Shown piece by piece: positions 1-8,709 of a stretch of 64,000 nt of DNA. The stretch comes from Edaphobacter modestus (GTDB lineage: Bacteria > Acidobacteriota > Terriglobia > Terriglobales > Acidobacteriaceae). The notes beneath the pieces are model-generated. The model was not told the DNA's origin. It searched no databases and saw nothing but the letters and a program-made list of their open reading frames with translations. Location: positions 496,001 through 560,000 of the forward strand of contig NZ_SHKW01000001.1 of assembly GCF_004217555.1 (NCBI RefSeq). Direction: 5' to 3'. Both the position numbers and the translations under genes were made by a program. Each line of letters starts with the position of its first letter. Position 1 is the first letter of the stretch.

Positions 1-1
1 G

Positions 2-82
2 ATTCAGTTTGCAGCTGGCATTCCAGAGCGGAACGCCATGCCAGGGTTTTATGGTTACCCGATCGGAAATAATAGAGAATAG
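2..82 (+). CDS. C-terminal tail of an upstream gene (partial, unrecognised)
   Basis: An open frame enters from the left edge and stops at a TAG, about 80 bases before the next gene. Only 26 residues are visible, ending in GFYGYPIGNNRE, which is too little to name a family. It may be the end of a real upstream gene or chance. Confidence 0.3.
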   Translation: MQFAAGIPERNAMPGFYGYPIGNNRE

Positions 83-164
83 AGGTGAAACTATAAGAGC
101 GCCAACTCAGGAGCATAGCTGGCGCTTGTTTTGAGAGCGCAATACTGAAGAGGAATTAGAAGCG

Positions 165-1148
165 ATGAAACTTGCATTACTTGGCTATGGATTTATGGGC
201 GGCGCTCACCTTGCAGCAATTCAGAGAATCGATGGAGTTACGGTGAAATCGGTCTCGTCGCGTACCCGGCCATCAAACCCGGGACCTACACGAGGCAACC
301 TGAACCTTAAAAGTGGTCCCCTGCCAGGAGATGTTGTCTGGCATCCGGATTGGCGCGAGATTCTGAAAGACCCAGAGATCGATGCCGTGGATGTGTGTCT
401 TCCGACCGACTTGCACAAGGAGGTAGTACTCGCCGCGCTTTCCGCGGGCAAGCATGTTTTCTGCGAGAAACCCATGGCGATTCACTCCGAGGACTGCGAC
501 GTGATTCTCGCTGCAGCTGAAGTGAGTGGCCATATTTTTATGGTAGGTCAGGTACTGCGATTTATGTACCCATATCGCTATGCCGCAGACTTTATCAAAG
601 AGGTGGGTCATGATGCAGTGAGCCGTTGCGTTCTACGGCGCAGAACCGGTTATCCTGACTGGGGTGGCTGGCTTGGTAAGGAGGAACGGAGCGGTGGAGC
701 AATCTTAGATCTCCTTAGCCACGATCTCGACCAGGCTCTTAGCCTCTTCGGAGCACCGAAATGGGTAAGAGCCGTAAGTCAAGGCCCTGTCGACACTATG
801 AAGGCAACCCTGCAGTATGAGGACGGTTTCGTTGTGCAGGTGGAAGGTGGGTGGTTCGTCCCGGATGTTCCGTTCTCTGCAAGCTTTGAGATAGAGGCAG
901 GCGGCAGGTCGTTGTCATTCCGGGATGGTGCACTTCGTCGCAGAGATGAAAATGGGACGGACCATCTGGTGGAGATTCCAGAACAAGATCCGTACTTCGA
1001 CGAGATCTTCTACTTCATCGACTGTTGCCGACGGAATGTCTTACCGGCGATTTGCCTCCCTACGGAGTCAGCTGCTGCGGTTCGGCTTTCAAATTTACTC
1101 AAGGCATCACGTGATGCGAACGGAAAGGAAATTGCATGGAAAATGTAG
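165..1148 (+). CDS. Gfo/Idh/MocA family NAD(P)-dependent oxidoreductase
   Basis: Predicted cytosolic NAD(P)-dependent sugar or inositol-type oxidoreductase of 327 aa, a usual family length. The N-terminus begins with a Rossmann glycine motif, GYGFMGGAH at residues 7-15. The family EKP motif is at residues 101-103, with the lysine expected to be catalytic. The C-terminal half is the alpha/beta substrate domain. An AGAGGAA ribosome-binding site precedes the ATG. The downstream isomerase gene begins inside the last codons of this gene, so the two are translationally coupled and probably act on the same sugar or sugar acid. The substrate cannot be read from sequence. Confidence 0.92.
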   Translation: MKLALLGYGFMGGAHLAAIQRIDGVTVKSVSSRTRPSNPGPTRGNLNLKSGPLPGDVVWHPDWREILKDPEIDAVDVCLPTDLHKEVVLAALSAGKHVFCEKPMAIHSEDCDVILAAAEVSGHIFMVGQVLRFMYPYRYAADFIKEVGHDAVSRCVLRRRTGYPDWGGWLGKEERSGGAILDLLSHDLDQALSLFGAPKWVRAVSQGPVDTMKATLQYEDGFVVQVEGGWFVPDVPFSASFEIEAGGRSLSFRDGALRRRDENGTDHLVEIPEQDPYFDEIFYFIDCCRRNVLPAICLPTESAAAVRLSNLLKASRDANGKEIAWKM

Positions 1149-1996
1149 AACCGATGGAGATCGGACTGGTCTTCTGGGCCGAGGAGAGTGCTGGGGCGAC
1201 GCTGCAGCAACTGCGGTCGTTTGGCCTGCAATCGGGCCAACTGGGCGTGCCTCCGACTCTCGATTGTGGCAAGGTGCTTGATGACTGGAAGTCTGAACTT
1301 GCAATATCGGGCGTTAACGTCACGGGCGCGGTCTGCTCCTATGCTGGCGAAGATTATTCCACTTTAGCCCGGGTACACGAATCGGTCGGCTTCACCACTT
1401 CGTTGTATCGTGCGGAACGTATTGCAAGAACGCGCGAGATTGCGGCGTTCGCACATGCCTTGGGCATCTACGCGGTTTCATGCCATATTGGCTTTATCCC
1501 CGCTGACCCACAGGAAGTCCTCTACGCGGAACTTGTCGAGCTTACTCGCGTTCTTTGTGATGCGTGTGCTGAGCACAAACAGAACTTCGTCCTCGAGACC
1601 GGGCAGGAAGCAGCGACGGTACTGCTGAGTTTTATCGCAGATGTGAGCCGTACCAATCTAAAGGTAAACTTCGATCCTGCGAACATGATTCTCTATGGAT
1701 CCGGCGATCCCACTGAGGCACTCGCGCTATTGCAGGAACATGTTCTTTCCGTCCATTGCAAGGATGGTCAATCACCCGTGCCTGGTTCTGGCCTGCTTGG
1801 TTCAGAGTGCGCTCTTGGAGATGGCGAGGTCGACTTCCCCGCGTTTTTAGGGCAACTGAAACGGATGGGATATACCGGTTCACTTGCCATCGAAAGAGAA
1901 GAACCCAATCTGCAACAAAAGTTGAAAGATATCCAAACGGCTATCGGTCGATTGAAGGAGTGGAAGGCTGACGCTGGGCTTTACGTCAGCTCATAG
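1136..1996 (+). CDS. Sugar phosphate isomerase/epimerase (xylose-isomerase-like TIM barrel)
   Basis: A 286-aa TIM-barrel protein of the AP-endonuclease-2/xylose isomerase-like family. Metal-ligand blocks typical of the family are visible in order: FVLETGQE, NFDPANM, SVHCKDG and, near the end, LAIEREEP. These supply the Glu, Asp, His and Glu that normally hold a divalent metal. The start overlaps the oxidoreductase gene by 13 bases, indicating one transcription unit. Together the pair resembles sugar or inositol catabolic modules in which a dehydrogenase product is isomerised or epimerised. The exact substrate is unknown. Confidence 0.9.
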   Translation: MENVEPMEIGLVFWAEESAGATLQQLRSFGLQSGQLGVPPTLDCGKVLDDWKSELAISGVNVTGAVCSYAGEDYSTLARVHESVGFTTSLYRAERIARTREIAAFAHALGIYAVSCHIGFIPADPQEVLYAELVELTRVLCDACAEHKQNFVLETGQEAATVLLSFIADVSRTNLKVNFDPANMILYGSGDPTEALALLQEHVLSVHCKDGQSPVPGSGLLGSECALGDGEVDFPAFLGQLKRMGYTGSLAIEREEPNLQQKLKDIQTAIGRLKEWKADAGLYVSS

Positions 1997-2084
1997 ACGC
2001 CGCAACGAGCGAGGGGCGTTCATCCTTTTAGGTAGCCGGAGGCACTGGAGATCCTTATGGATATAACCCCCGTCGCAAGTCATC

Positions 2085-3767
2085 CTAGTGAAGGACGAAC
2101 GACCAGAGCGTATCACCAGACGCACAGATAACGTACTGATGACCGTCGAGTTCGAATGTCTGCGGTGCATTGGTGATCTGTCCGATGCGTGCGTTCCAGA
2201 TAGACCTTCCGTCCATGGCATCGTAGGCCACTAAATTGTTTGAGCCATCTCCGGAGAAAAGAAGACCACCGGCGGTGGTCAGCAGACCGCCACCTCCGAT
2301 GTTGCTGCTATAGAAACGGTGCCTCCAGCGTGCCTTACCTGTTCTGTAATCGATTGCCGTCAGATAGCTGCCAACTGTACCGACCGGTACCTCTTCCTTC
2401 CCACCCAGGCCCATAGAGCCACGAGGGTCGGGATCCGTCAAATACAAAAGCGCAAAAGTGTCGGTTTCGTAGGCGTATAACAAATTGGTGAGTGGCGAAA
2501 AGGCGACTGGCTGCCAGTTGATGGTTCCGCTCGAATTAGGAGAACCGAGCGATCCCGCTATCGTGGCGTCCTTAGCAGGATCATGCTGGGGTCCACCGGC
2601 AGGCGTCAGACCCTTCGCCCAGTTTGTAGTGAGACCATACCTGCTGGTAACCAGGTGTTCGCCAGTGACACGATCCAGCGTGAAGTAATACCCATTGCGC
2701 GCGGCGGTCGCCACCAGTTTGCGCATTTTGCCTTTGAACATCCCATCAAAAAGTACGGGTGTCTGCGCCGAGTCGTAATCATGCATGTCATGCGGCGAGG
2801 TTTGGAAATACCATGCCATCTTGCCAGTGTCCACATTGAGCGCAATCAGCGTGCAGGTAAACAGGTTGTCCTTGTCGCCACGAATGCCGGTGGTGTAGGC
2901 AGGTGTTGGATTGCCAGTGCCAAAGATATAGAGGTGTGTCTCGGGATCATAAGCACCGGTGATCCAGGTTTGCGCACCGCCATGTTGGGCAGCGTCCAGA
3001 CTGGCCCATGTATCAGCCCCAGGATCGTCTTTTTTCATTGGTACTGTGTAGAACTTCCACTGTAACTCGCCGGTTTCTGCGTCGTAAGATTGCAGGAAGC
3101 CAGGTGAATCAATGTCATTTCCGACTCCGACCAACACATGGTTGCCTATGACAATTGGCGCAGGCGTAGCGAAATAGCCTTGATCCACGCTGGCAATCAT
3201 CCGGTGCCAGCGTTCCTTACCAGTTTTCGCGTCCAGTGAGACCAGGTAGTCATCGGGCGTCTCCATGTAGAGATAGTTGTTCCACATGCCAAATCCGCGA
3301 TTTCCGATGTGTGTTCCGCCCTTGGTCTTCCAGAAATAGTGCCACAGCTGGTGTCCGTCGCGCGCATCCAGAGCCCACGCGTTATCAGGCATGGTGACGT
3401 ACAGAGTTTCATCCACAGCTAAAACAGAACCTTTGATCGAGCCAGAGCGAATATTAATATTTCCAGGTCCCTCGCCGCCGATGGTGAGATTCACAGGGGC
3501 GTTACTGGTGTTATCAACGGATCCGAGCGCACCATCTCCTGGTGTGAGTTTAGAAAACCATGCCAAACCAAGATTTTTGACAGTCTGGCGATTTACTGCC
3601 GTCAGCGCGCTATAACGCTTGCCACTGTAGTCGCCGTTATACGTTGGCCAGGAGTTCGCTAAAGGCTTTAACAGATCTTGCGGTGAAACGCCGACACCCT
3701 GCGCAAACGACGTGGCCGACACCAGAAAAAGGGAAGTGATAGAGAGTATTTGTTGTCTAATTTTCAC
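2085..3767 (-). CDS. PQQ-dependent (quinoprotein) dehydrogenase, periplasmic
   Basis: A 560-aa quinoprotein of the alcohol/glucose dehydrogenase beta-propeller class. It starts with a cleavable signal peptide (cut near SFAQG). It shows family sequence such as the SWPTYNGDYSGKRYS N-terminus, the GTGNPTPAYTTG block and HDMHDYD, plus repeated tryptophan-docking strands such as KARWRHRF. No heme motif is present in this chain, so electrons are expected to go to the cytochrome encoded just upstream, with which it overlaps by 4 bases (ATGA). No adjacent Cys-Cys pair, as found in methanol dehydrogenases, is present. The substrate, presumably an alcohol or sugar, is not determined. Confidence 0.92.
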   Translation of the reverse strand: MKIRQQILSITSLFLVSATSFAQGVGVSPQDLLKPLANSWPTYNGDYSGKRYSALTAVNRQTVKNLGLAWFSKLTPGDGALGSVDNTSNAPVNLTIGGEGPGNINIRSGSIKGSVLAVDETLYVTMPDNAWALDARDGHQLWHYFWKTKGGTHIGNRGFGMWNNYLYMETPDDYLVSLDAKTGKERWHRMIASVDQGYFATPAPIVIGNHVLVGVGNDIDSPGFLQSYDAETGELQWKFYTVPMKKDDPGADTWASLDAAQHGGAQTWITGAYDPETHLYIFGTGNPTPAYTTGIRGDKDNLFTCTLIALNVDTGKMAWYFQTSPHDMHDYDSAQTPVLFDGMFKGKMRKLVATAARNGYYFTLDRVTGEHLVTSRYGLTTNWAKGLTPAGGPQHDPAKDATIAGSLGSPNSSGTINWQPVAFSPLTNLLYAYETDTFALLYLTDPDPRGSMGLGGKEEVPVGTVGSYLTAIDYRTGKARWRHRFYSSNIGGGGLLTTAGGLLFSGDGSNNLVAYDAMDGRSIWNARIGQITNAPQTFELDGHQYVICASGDTLWSFVLH

Positions 3768-4630
3768 TTCAAAGTCACCAGGTATGCAGTTATGTCGTGA
3801 ACGTTCTCATCTGTGTACGTCGGCAGCATGTCCCGGTGCTTCTGTAAGGGATCATGCACAACAACGTGCGGAGTTGGACCGTCGCGTCGATAACTGCGTT
3901 CTGTGCCATCGCTCAGGCGAAGCGTCACCAGAAAGTCATCGATGTGAACCAGGCTTCCCGACGCCGGTTGGCCTGGTTTCGTGGTCACCTCTGCGGTTGC
4001 TTTCGTTGCCGCACTGTTTCGACCAGTTAATGGACCTCCTGCAAGCCACCGCGCCTGCAAGGTCTTCGGCTCAGGAAAGCGACTTGCAATACCTTTCAAA
4101 TCGTCCGTGGTGGAGTGACACGTGTTGCAGTGTGCCGCGAAGTAGTTACTTCCGCGGCCAGGATCGCCGACCACAATATCCAACGGCTTTTCTTCGCCTG
4201 GCGGTTTGCCCTGACTGCCGATGGCGCCGATCATGCTACGCAGGTATGCTGCCACAGCTCCTGCATCCTGATCACTAAGACCGATATTGGGCATTCCCTG
4301 CGCCTGACGCGCTCCTTGAATGATCGGGACGATCATTTCTCCGTGCTCATCGCTAAGCGCTGCCTGCGAACGGAGAAGGTTGGGGCCGCCCATGTCGCCC
4401 CCGCGCAGGTCCGCTCCGTGGCAGGCCTGGCAATTAATTCCATAGAGTGTCTTACCGTGCGCCACTGTCGCAGGATCTTCGGTTGCACGTGGCTGGCCGG
4501 AATTGAACGAACCAGGTGCCTGTCCAGCCATTGCTACAAGCGTCACTGGAGAGTCCCAACATACAACAGCCAGGGCAGTGCCCAGAAATGCTGTACCTAT
4601 GGCAAGAAAACGGAATCGGATATTGATCAT
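3764..4630 (-). CDS. Diheme cytochrome c, partner of the PQQ dehydrogenase
   Basis: A 288-aa exported protein with an N-terminal hydrophobic segment (residues 8-24) and two c-type heme sites. The first is CQACH at residues 67-71, followed by GMPNIG, which supplies a likely Met ligand at 113. The second is CNTCH at residues 168-172, with a later Met in the segment DMLPTYTDENVHDI. It is the first gene of a two-gene operon and overlaps the quinoprotein gene by 4 bases. The natural role is periplasmic electron acceptor for the quinoprotein, passing electrons toward the terminal oxidase. Confidence 0.92.
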   Translation of the reverse strand: MINIRFRFLAIGTAFLGTALAVVCWDSPVTLVAMAGQAPGSFNSGQPRATEDPATVAHGKTLYGINCQACHGADLRGGDMGGPNLLRSQAALSDEHGEMIVPIIQGARQAQGMPNIGLSDQDAGAVAAYLRSMIGAIGSQGKPPGEEKPLDIVVGDPGRGSNYFAAHCNTCHSTTDDLKGIASRFPEPKTLQARWLAGGPLTGRNSAATKATAEVTTKPGQPASGSLVHIDDFLVTLRLSDGTERSYRRDGPTPHVVVHDPLQKHRDMLPTYTDENVHDITAYLVTLK

Positions 4631-5037
4631 AGCTTAATGCAGCAAGGCACAGCGAAACACGCCAGTCTTTTCGAGTTTGTCGATTTTCGTACGTAAACTG
4701 CAATTCCCACGACCGCGACATGCGCGAAGTAGTGAAAGCGCGTTCACGTCAACGGGAACTGATTGAATTTTTACTACACGCTGGAATGTCTGTACAGGTC
4801 TACCGCTCTAAGGGCAATTTGGGGTGCAGCGTGACCCTCCAATCCGCTAGCGGTGTATGGGTGCTGATTTTCTTCGTTTGCGGCTTTGATCCTGTGTATC
4901 GAAGCGAGCTGCGGTGCGGTTACCGTCTTGCTCGCGGTGATTTTGGTCCCCAGTTTCCATAATGATGGAATTTTCTCGGGAGTACTCTCAATAGACGCTG
5001 TATGGTCGGAAACGCCGGTGCCCCCCGCATTCAGACC

Positions 5038-5207
5038 ATCTACCGTAACAGAGTTGCAAAACCAGAGTGGCCGTTGGCAGGTTTCGTTCGAGCCAGAGTG
5101 GGGCAACACACGGAGAATGTGGCTTCAAAAGGCTGGTCGACTGGACGAAACATCCTGAGTAGGAAATTCAACACTATTCCGGCACAGCGATCTACAGAAA
5201 AACTTAA
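5038..5207 (+). pseudogene. Relic of a glycoside hydrolase C-terminal domain (GH106/GH2-like)
   Basis: Three reading-frame pieces line up as a broken glycosidase end. GRWQVSFEPEWG at about 5068-5103 is followed by a frame change, then LVDWTKHPE ending at an in-frame TAG (5160-5162). HYSGTAIYRKT follows at 5172-5204 before TAA. These match, from memory, the conserved C-terminal segment of alpha-L-rhamnosidase-like enzymes (pattern GPWxVxFdPxWG ... LxDWtxxPExgIryYSGTAxY). One frameshift and one stop make it non-functional. The rest of the 4631-5919 interval holds only one other relic (5598-5705). Confidence 0.6.
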
Positions 5208-5597
5208 AACTTGAATCTGCGTCGAAATCAGCACTCGATGCTACTGAATTCGGGTGGAGGCGGGTTCTCACTCACCTCCACCGGTTCTGGGGACACAGGA
5301 TAAGCTACTGTTCGATGAACACTGTTTTCTCGCGCTCGAGGCCATCTTGCGCTAAAGCATTTCCTCTTTGTACAACGATTGTCCTTGAGGTTTTATCTGC
5401 CCCACATCTCTTTCCACCTCGCTGCCCCGGTCCCATTCTGAGAAAGGTGTCCTAATTTGAAGATCCCTTTATCAATGTAGTCGACCTGTTTCGGCTGATT
5501 GTCCGAATCAGAACATCCTCATGGGCTATCGGACCGCGAAATTCGACAGTCTATCCACCAGGAACCAGCAGGTCACATTCAATTTTCATGATTTACG

Positions 5598-5705
5598 TCA
5601 CGCCGGAGGGCGTACAGCAAGAGGGATGACGGTTGCGACGAGAACGATCAGAGCGAGAGCATGGAGGCCGCTGCTATAGTTGCCGCTTGTCTGACGCATG
5701 TGAGT
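5598..5705 (-). pseudogene. Relic of a second OFA-type MFS transporter (C-terminal 35 aa)
   Basis: On the minus strand this stretch reads HMRQTSGNYSSGLHAL followed by hydrophobic residues and AVRPPA-stop. It is closely similar to the last residues of the transporter encoded at 7469-8686 (HMRQATGNYTTGLHMI ... IRPPAEAR). Nothing of the protein is recognisable upstream of this piece. It lies downstream of the oxalate decarboxylase in the same orientation as the transporter, so it is probably what is left of a paralogous transporter copy. Confidence 0.65.
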
Positions 5706-5919
5706 CGGACGACGGATTCTGGGCGTCGAGTGGGGTATTCCTGGGTTGAGGCTCTAGCTCGTTGACTAGGGAGTGGTCCTTCGAGTGGATGCCTCCTGTG
5801 CGGCCGCAGCACGCGAGGCTTTCAACCAACTTATGCAACGGCAGCTCCTCTCTCTTCAGAGGTCCGGAGCAGTGCGTCTTGCACTACTCCGGGGTTGCTG
5901 CTCATCATATGCTCTCGAT

Positions 5920-7185
5920 TTACTTCTCCGGCGTGACAACAACTTCGCTCTTGCTGATCTTCGCCAGAAACTCCTCGCCGGTGCCGAGGTGTTCGTCAAC
6001 CAGGCGCGACGGCGTGTGCGACAGCCACTCGCCCAGCGAGATGTCCTGGTACTCGGCGGTCGGGAAGACCTCGAGGAACACCAGGTCGTCGTCGCCGATG
6101 TTCTCCACATAGTGCGGCATCGACTGATCGACGTAGCCCACATCGCCCGGGTGGAAGTCCATCGTGCGCGCACGTCCAGCCGCCGCATAGACGCACATGC
6201 GGGCCGTACCCTTCACGAAGTACTGCCACTCGTCCGCGTTCGGGTGCCAGTGCAGCTCACGCAATCCGCCCGGCTTCAGCGTCACGATCGCTGCAGCGAT
6301 GCCGGTGATGGGGAAGTTGTGGACGTCCACGATCTTCACGCTGCCGCCCGCGGTCACCTTGGTCGGCTTCATCGTGGACGCGTAGAAGGCATACGTGTCG
6401 GGCACCGGTCCGGTAACCGCATACACCTGCTTCTTCTCCTCGGCCAGAGAACGCGGAAGCTCGGTCGGGAAGATGAACTTCTCCTTGGGCACGTTCTTGA
6501 ACACCGACGCGTCGACGCCGAAGTTCTTCGCCAGAATTTCCTTGGGTGTGTGGTGCAGCCACTCGGTCAGCAGGAAGGTCTCGTACTCGCTGAAGTTGCC
6601 ATCGTCGAACACCAGCAGGAACTGACAGCCATCCTCGCCCAGGCCCTGGATCGAGTGCGGTACGCCACCCGGGAACAGCCAGAGATCTCCTTCCTTCACG
6701 TCCTCAACGAACGCACGGCCCTTCTGGTCCACCGCCGTGACACGCGCGCTGCCGGCCGTCATGTACGCCCACTCCGAGCCCACGTGCCAGTGCAACTCGC
6801 GAACGCCGCCCCCGATCAGACGCATCTCCACGCCGGCCATCTTCTTCGACAGCGGGAAGTCACGGATCGTCACCTGACGCGTCCAGCCGCCCGCTTCAAT
6901 GCGCTTGCGGGCAAATCCCATCGGGTACTTGAACGGAGGCTGTCCACCCGCATCGGTGGTCGGCGGAAACATCGAATCCGGCTCCTGAGCCTCCAGGCTC
7001 GGGTTCTTCGGGCCCCGCTCCTGCTCGTTAACGCCGGTGTGCGTGTCGCCGCTCAGATCCCTCGTCTGCTGCGCCGCAGCGACGATCGGCAGGCTGGCTG
7101 CCGCTACCAGAGCCGCCGAGGTCTTGCCGAGAAACGATCTCCGGCTGACGCCGTCCTTGCTCATTTTATCGTTTTGTTCTGTCAT
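5920..7185 (-). CDS. oxdC: Bicupin oxalate decarboxylase, Tat-exported
   Basis: Converts oxalate to formate and CO2 using Mn in two cupin folds. The start is placed at 7185 (421 aa) because an AAGGAAGG ribosome-binding site sits just upstream and the protein then opens with a twin-arginine signal (SRRSFLGKTSAALVAAA, cut near VAAAQQ). A longer frame to 7281 adds unlikely residues. Cupin 1 has RELHWHVGSEWAYM and a later GGVPHSIQG. Cupin 2 has RELHWHPNADEWQYF and DQSMPHYVENIG. Each carries the three-His-plus-Glu metal set. The active-site lid reads SEYETF where Bacillus subtilis OxdC has SENSTF; the catalytic Glu is kept. It is last in the fdhD-porin-transporter series. Confidence 0.93.
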   Translation of the reverse strand: MTEQNDKMSKDGVSRRSFLGKTSAALVAAASLPIVAAAQQTRDLSGDTHTGVNEQERGPKNPSLEAQEPDSMFPPTTDAGGQPPFKYPMGFARKRIEAGGWTRQVTIRDFPLSKKMAGVEMRLIGGGVRELHWHVGSEWAYMTAGSARVTAVDQKGRAFVEDVKEGDLWLFPGGVPHSIQGLGEDGCQFLLVFDDGNFSEYETFLLTEWLHHTPKEILAKNFGVDASVFKNVPKEKFIFPTELPRSLAEEKKQVYAVTGPVPDTYAFYASTMKPTKVTAGGSVKIVDVHNFPITGIAAAIVTLKPGGLRELHWHPNADEWQYFVKGTARMCVYAAAGRARTMDFHPGDVGYVDQSMPHYVENIGDDDLVFLEVFPTAEYQDISLGEWLSHTPSRLVDEHLGTGEEFLAKISKSEVVVTPEK

Positions 7186-7468
7186 GCTTGTACCTTCCTT
7201 TGTTTGTTTGGATCCATTTGCAATGGATACTTTGTGACCCGCGCACATACTGTCCGAGGGTCCGTCGAAGTAACGATTCACAAATCGCTGCGCCTGCGAC
7301 GCATCTTCGATGCATCAATGCCGTTTTGGTCGCATGAACACTGCTCTCCGAGACGGAGAAGCTCGAAGGCTGCAAGCCCTGAGTTGACCTTAGGGCTCAA
7401 CTCACTCCAGATCCCTATGGTCTCCACTCCATCCGTGCGCCATGTGCTTTGCTGCTCTCTAAGCCTTC

Positions 7469-8686
7469 TTACCTCGCTTCCGCCGGTGGCCTGATCAGAA
7501 GAGGCAGGATGGTCGAGAGCGCCATGATGCCGGCGATCATGTGCAAGCCTGTGGTGTAGTTCCCCGTGGCCTGGCGCATATGCGCGATCAGCAGCGGTCC
7601 GAAGGCGCTGGCGAACCCCCATGCAGTCAGGATGAGTCCATAAATCGACCCAATGTTGGCTGGGCCGAAGTAGTCCGCCGCGAACGCCGGCAAGGTGCCG
7701 AAGCCGCCGCCATAACACATCAGGATGATGAAGCTGACCAAAGTCACTATGCCGGCCGTATGCAGGCTGGGAATAAACCAGAACAGGCCAATCTGCAGAA
7801 GGAACATGACCACGAAGGTCGCACGCCGACCCAGCAGGTCAGAGGCCCAGGCCCAGAAGACACGGCCGAGCGCATTGCCGATGGCCACGATGCCTACCAT
7901 GCCGGCCGCGACGATTGCGGTGGTCTTCGCAAACTCCTGGAACATCGGAGACTCCTGCGAGATGATCGAGATACCGGCCGAGGTGTTCAGGAACAGCAGC
8001 AGCCACAACGCCCACCACTGCCAGGTCTTCAACGCCTGGCCCAGGGTATAGGACGTAACCGTCCCCGTTACATTCTGCGTCTGGACCGGTGCCCAGCCGG
8101 CTGGCGCCCATCCCTCGGGCGGATTCTGCATGAAGAAGCCGGTCGCCACGGTGAGGAGCAAGAAGGCGATGCCGAGATAGGCAAAGGTATGCAGTACGCC
8201 GACGGTCTGGATCAGGTGAGTGGCCAACGGAGCGGTGATCAGAGCGCCGAAGCCAAAGCCTCCGACCGCAATGCCCGTCATCAGGCCGCGGCGGTCGGGA
8301 AACCACTTCACCAACACATAGATGGGCACGATATAGGCGAAGCCAAGCCCCGTCCCACCGATCACGCCATAGCTGAGATAGAGCCACCACAGGCCGATGC
8401 TCGAGAAGCTGGCCAGAATCAAACCGCCGCCGTACAGCACGCCACCGGTGATGGCAACGACGCGCGGGCCGACCCGCTTCGACCAGAGGCCACCAAAGAA
8501 CGACGCGAACCCGACGACCATGATCGCAATGGTGAAGGTCAGGGTAATCTGCGAGATGCTCCAATGAAACTGCTTGGCCAGCGGTACACGGAACACGCTC
8601 CATGCATAGACAGCTCCCAAGGCAACTTGCATCAGGATTCCAGCAACGGCAATCCACCAACGATTGTAGTCATTGTTGTCGGGCAT
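7469..8686 (-). CDS. OFA-family MFS transporter (probable oxalate:formate antiporter)
   Basis: A 405-aa, 12-helix major facilitator opening with the family-typical RWWIAVAGILMQVALGAVYAWSVF. Features of the oxalate/formate antiporter family include WSISQITLTF and GGVLYGGGLILAS early on and AFAADYFGPANIGSIYG in the second half. It lies between an outer-membrane porin and oxalate decarboxylase on the same strand. This supports inward transport of oxalate coupled to outward transport of formate, or simple carboxylate uptake. The decarboxylase is predicted to be periplasmic by its Tat signal, so the direction of traffic could also be formate uptake; sequence alone does not settle this. A short relic of a second copy lies at 5598-5705. 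Confidence 0.9.
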   Translation of the reverse strand: MPDNNDYNRWWIAVAGILMQVALGAVYAWSVFRVPLAKQFHWSISQITLTFTIAIMVVGFASFFGGLWSKRVGPRVVAITGGVLYGGGLILASFSSIGLWWLYLSYGVIGGTGLGFAYIVPIYVLVKWFPDRRGLMTGIAVGGFGFGALITAPLATHLIQTVGVLHTFAYLGIAFLLLTVATGFFMQNPPEGWAPAGWAPVQTQNVTGTVTSYTLGQALKTWQWWALWLLLFLNTSAGISIISQESPMFQEFAKTTAIVAAGMVGIVAIGNALGRVFWAWASDLLGRRATFVVMFLLQIGLFWFIPSLHTAGIVTLVSFIILMCYGGGFGTLPAFAADYFGPANIGSIYGLILTAWGFASAFGPLLIAHMRQATGNYTTGLHMIAGIMALSTILPLLIRPPAEAR

Positions 8687-8709
8687 GGTTGGTTTGTTTT
8701 GTTCCCTTT

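Noticed and set aside
5773..7494. 573-codon plus-strand frame opposite oxalate decarboxylase
   Set aside because: Arg/His-rich shadow of a GC-rich real gene; no ribosome-binding site or family pattern, and the minus strand is clearly coding.
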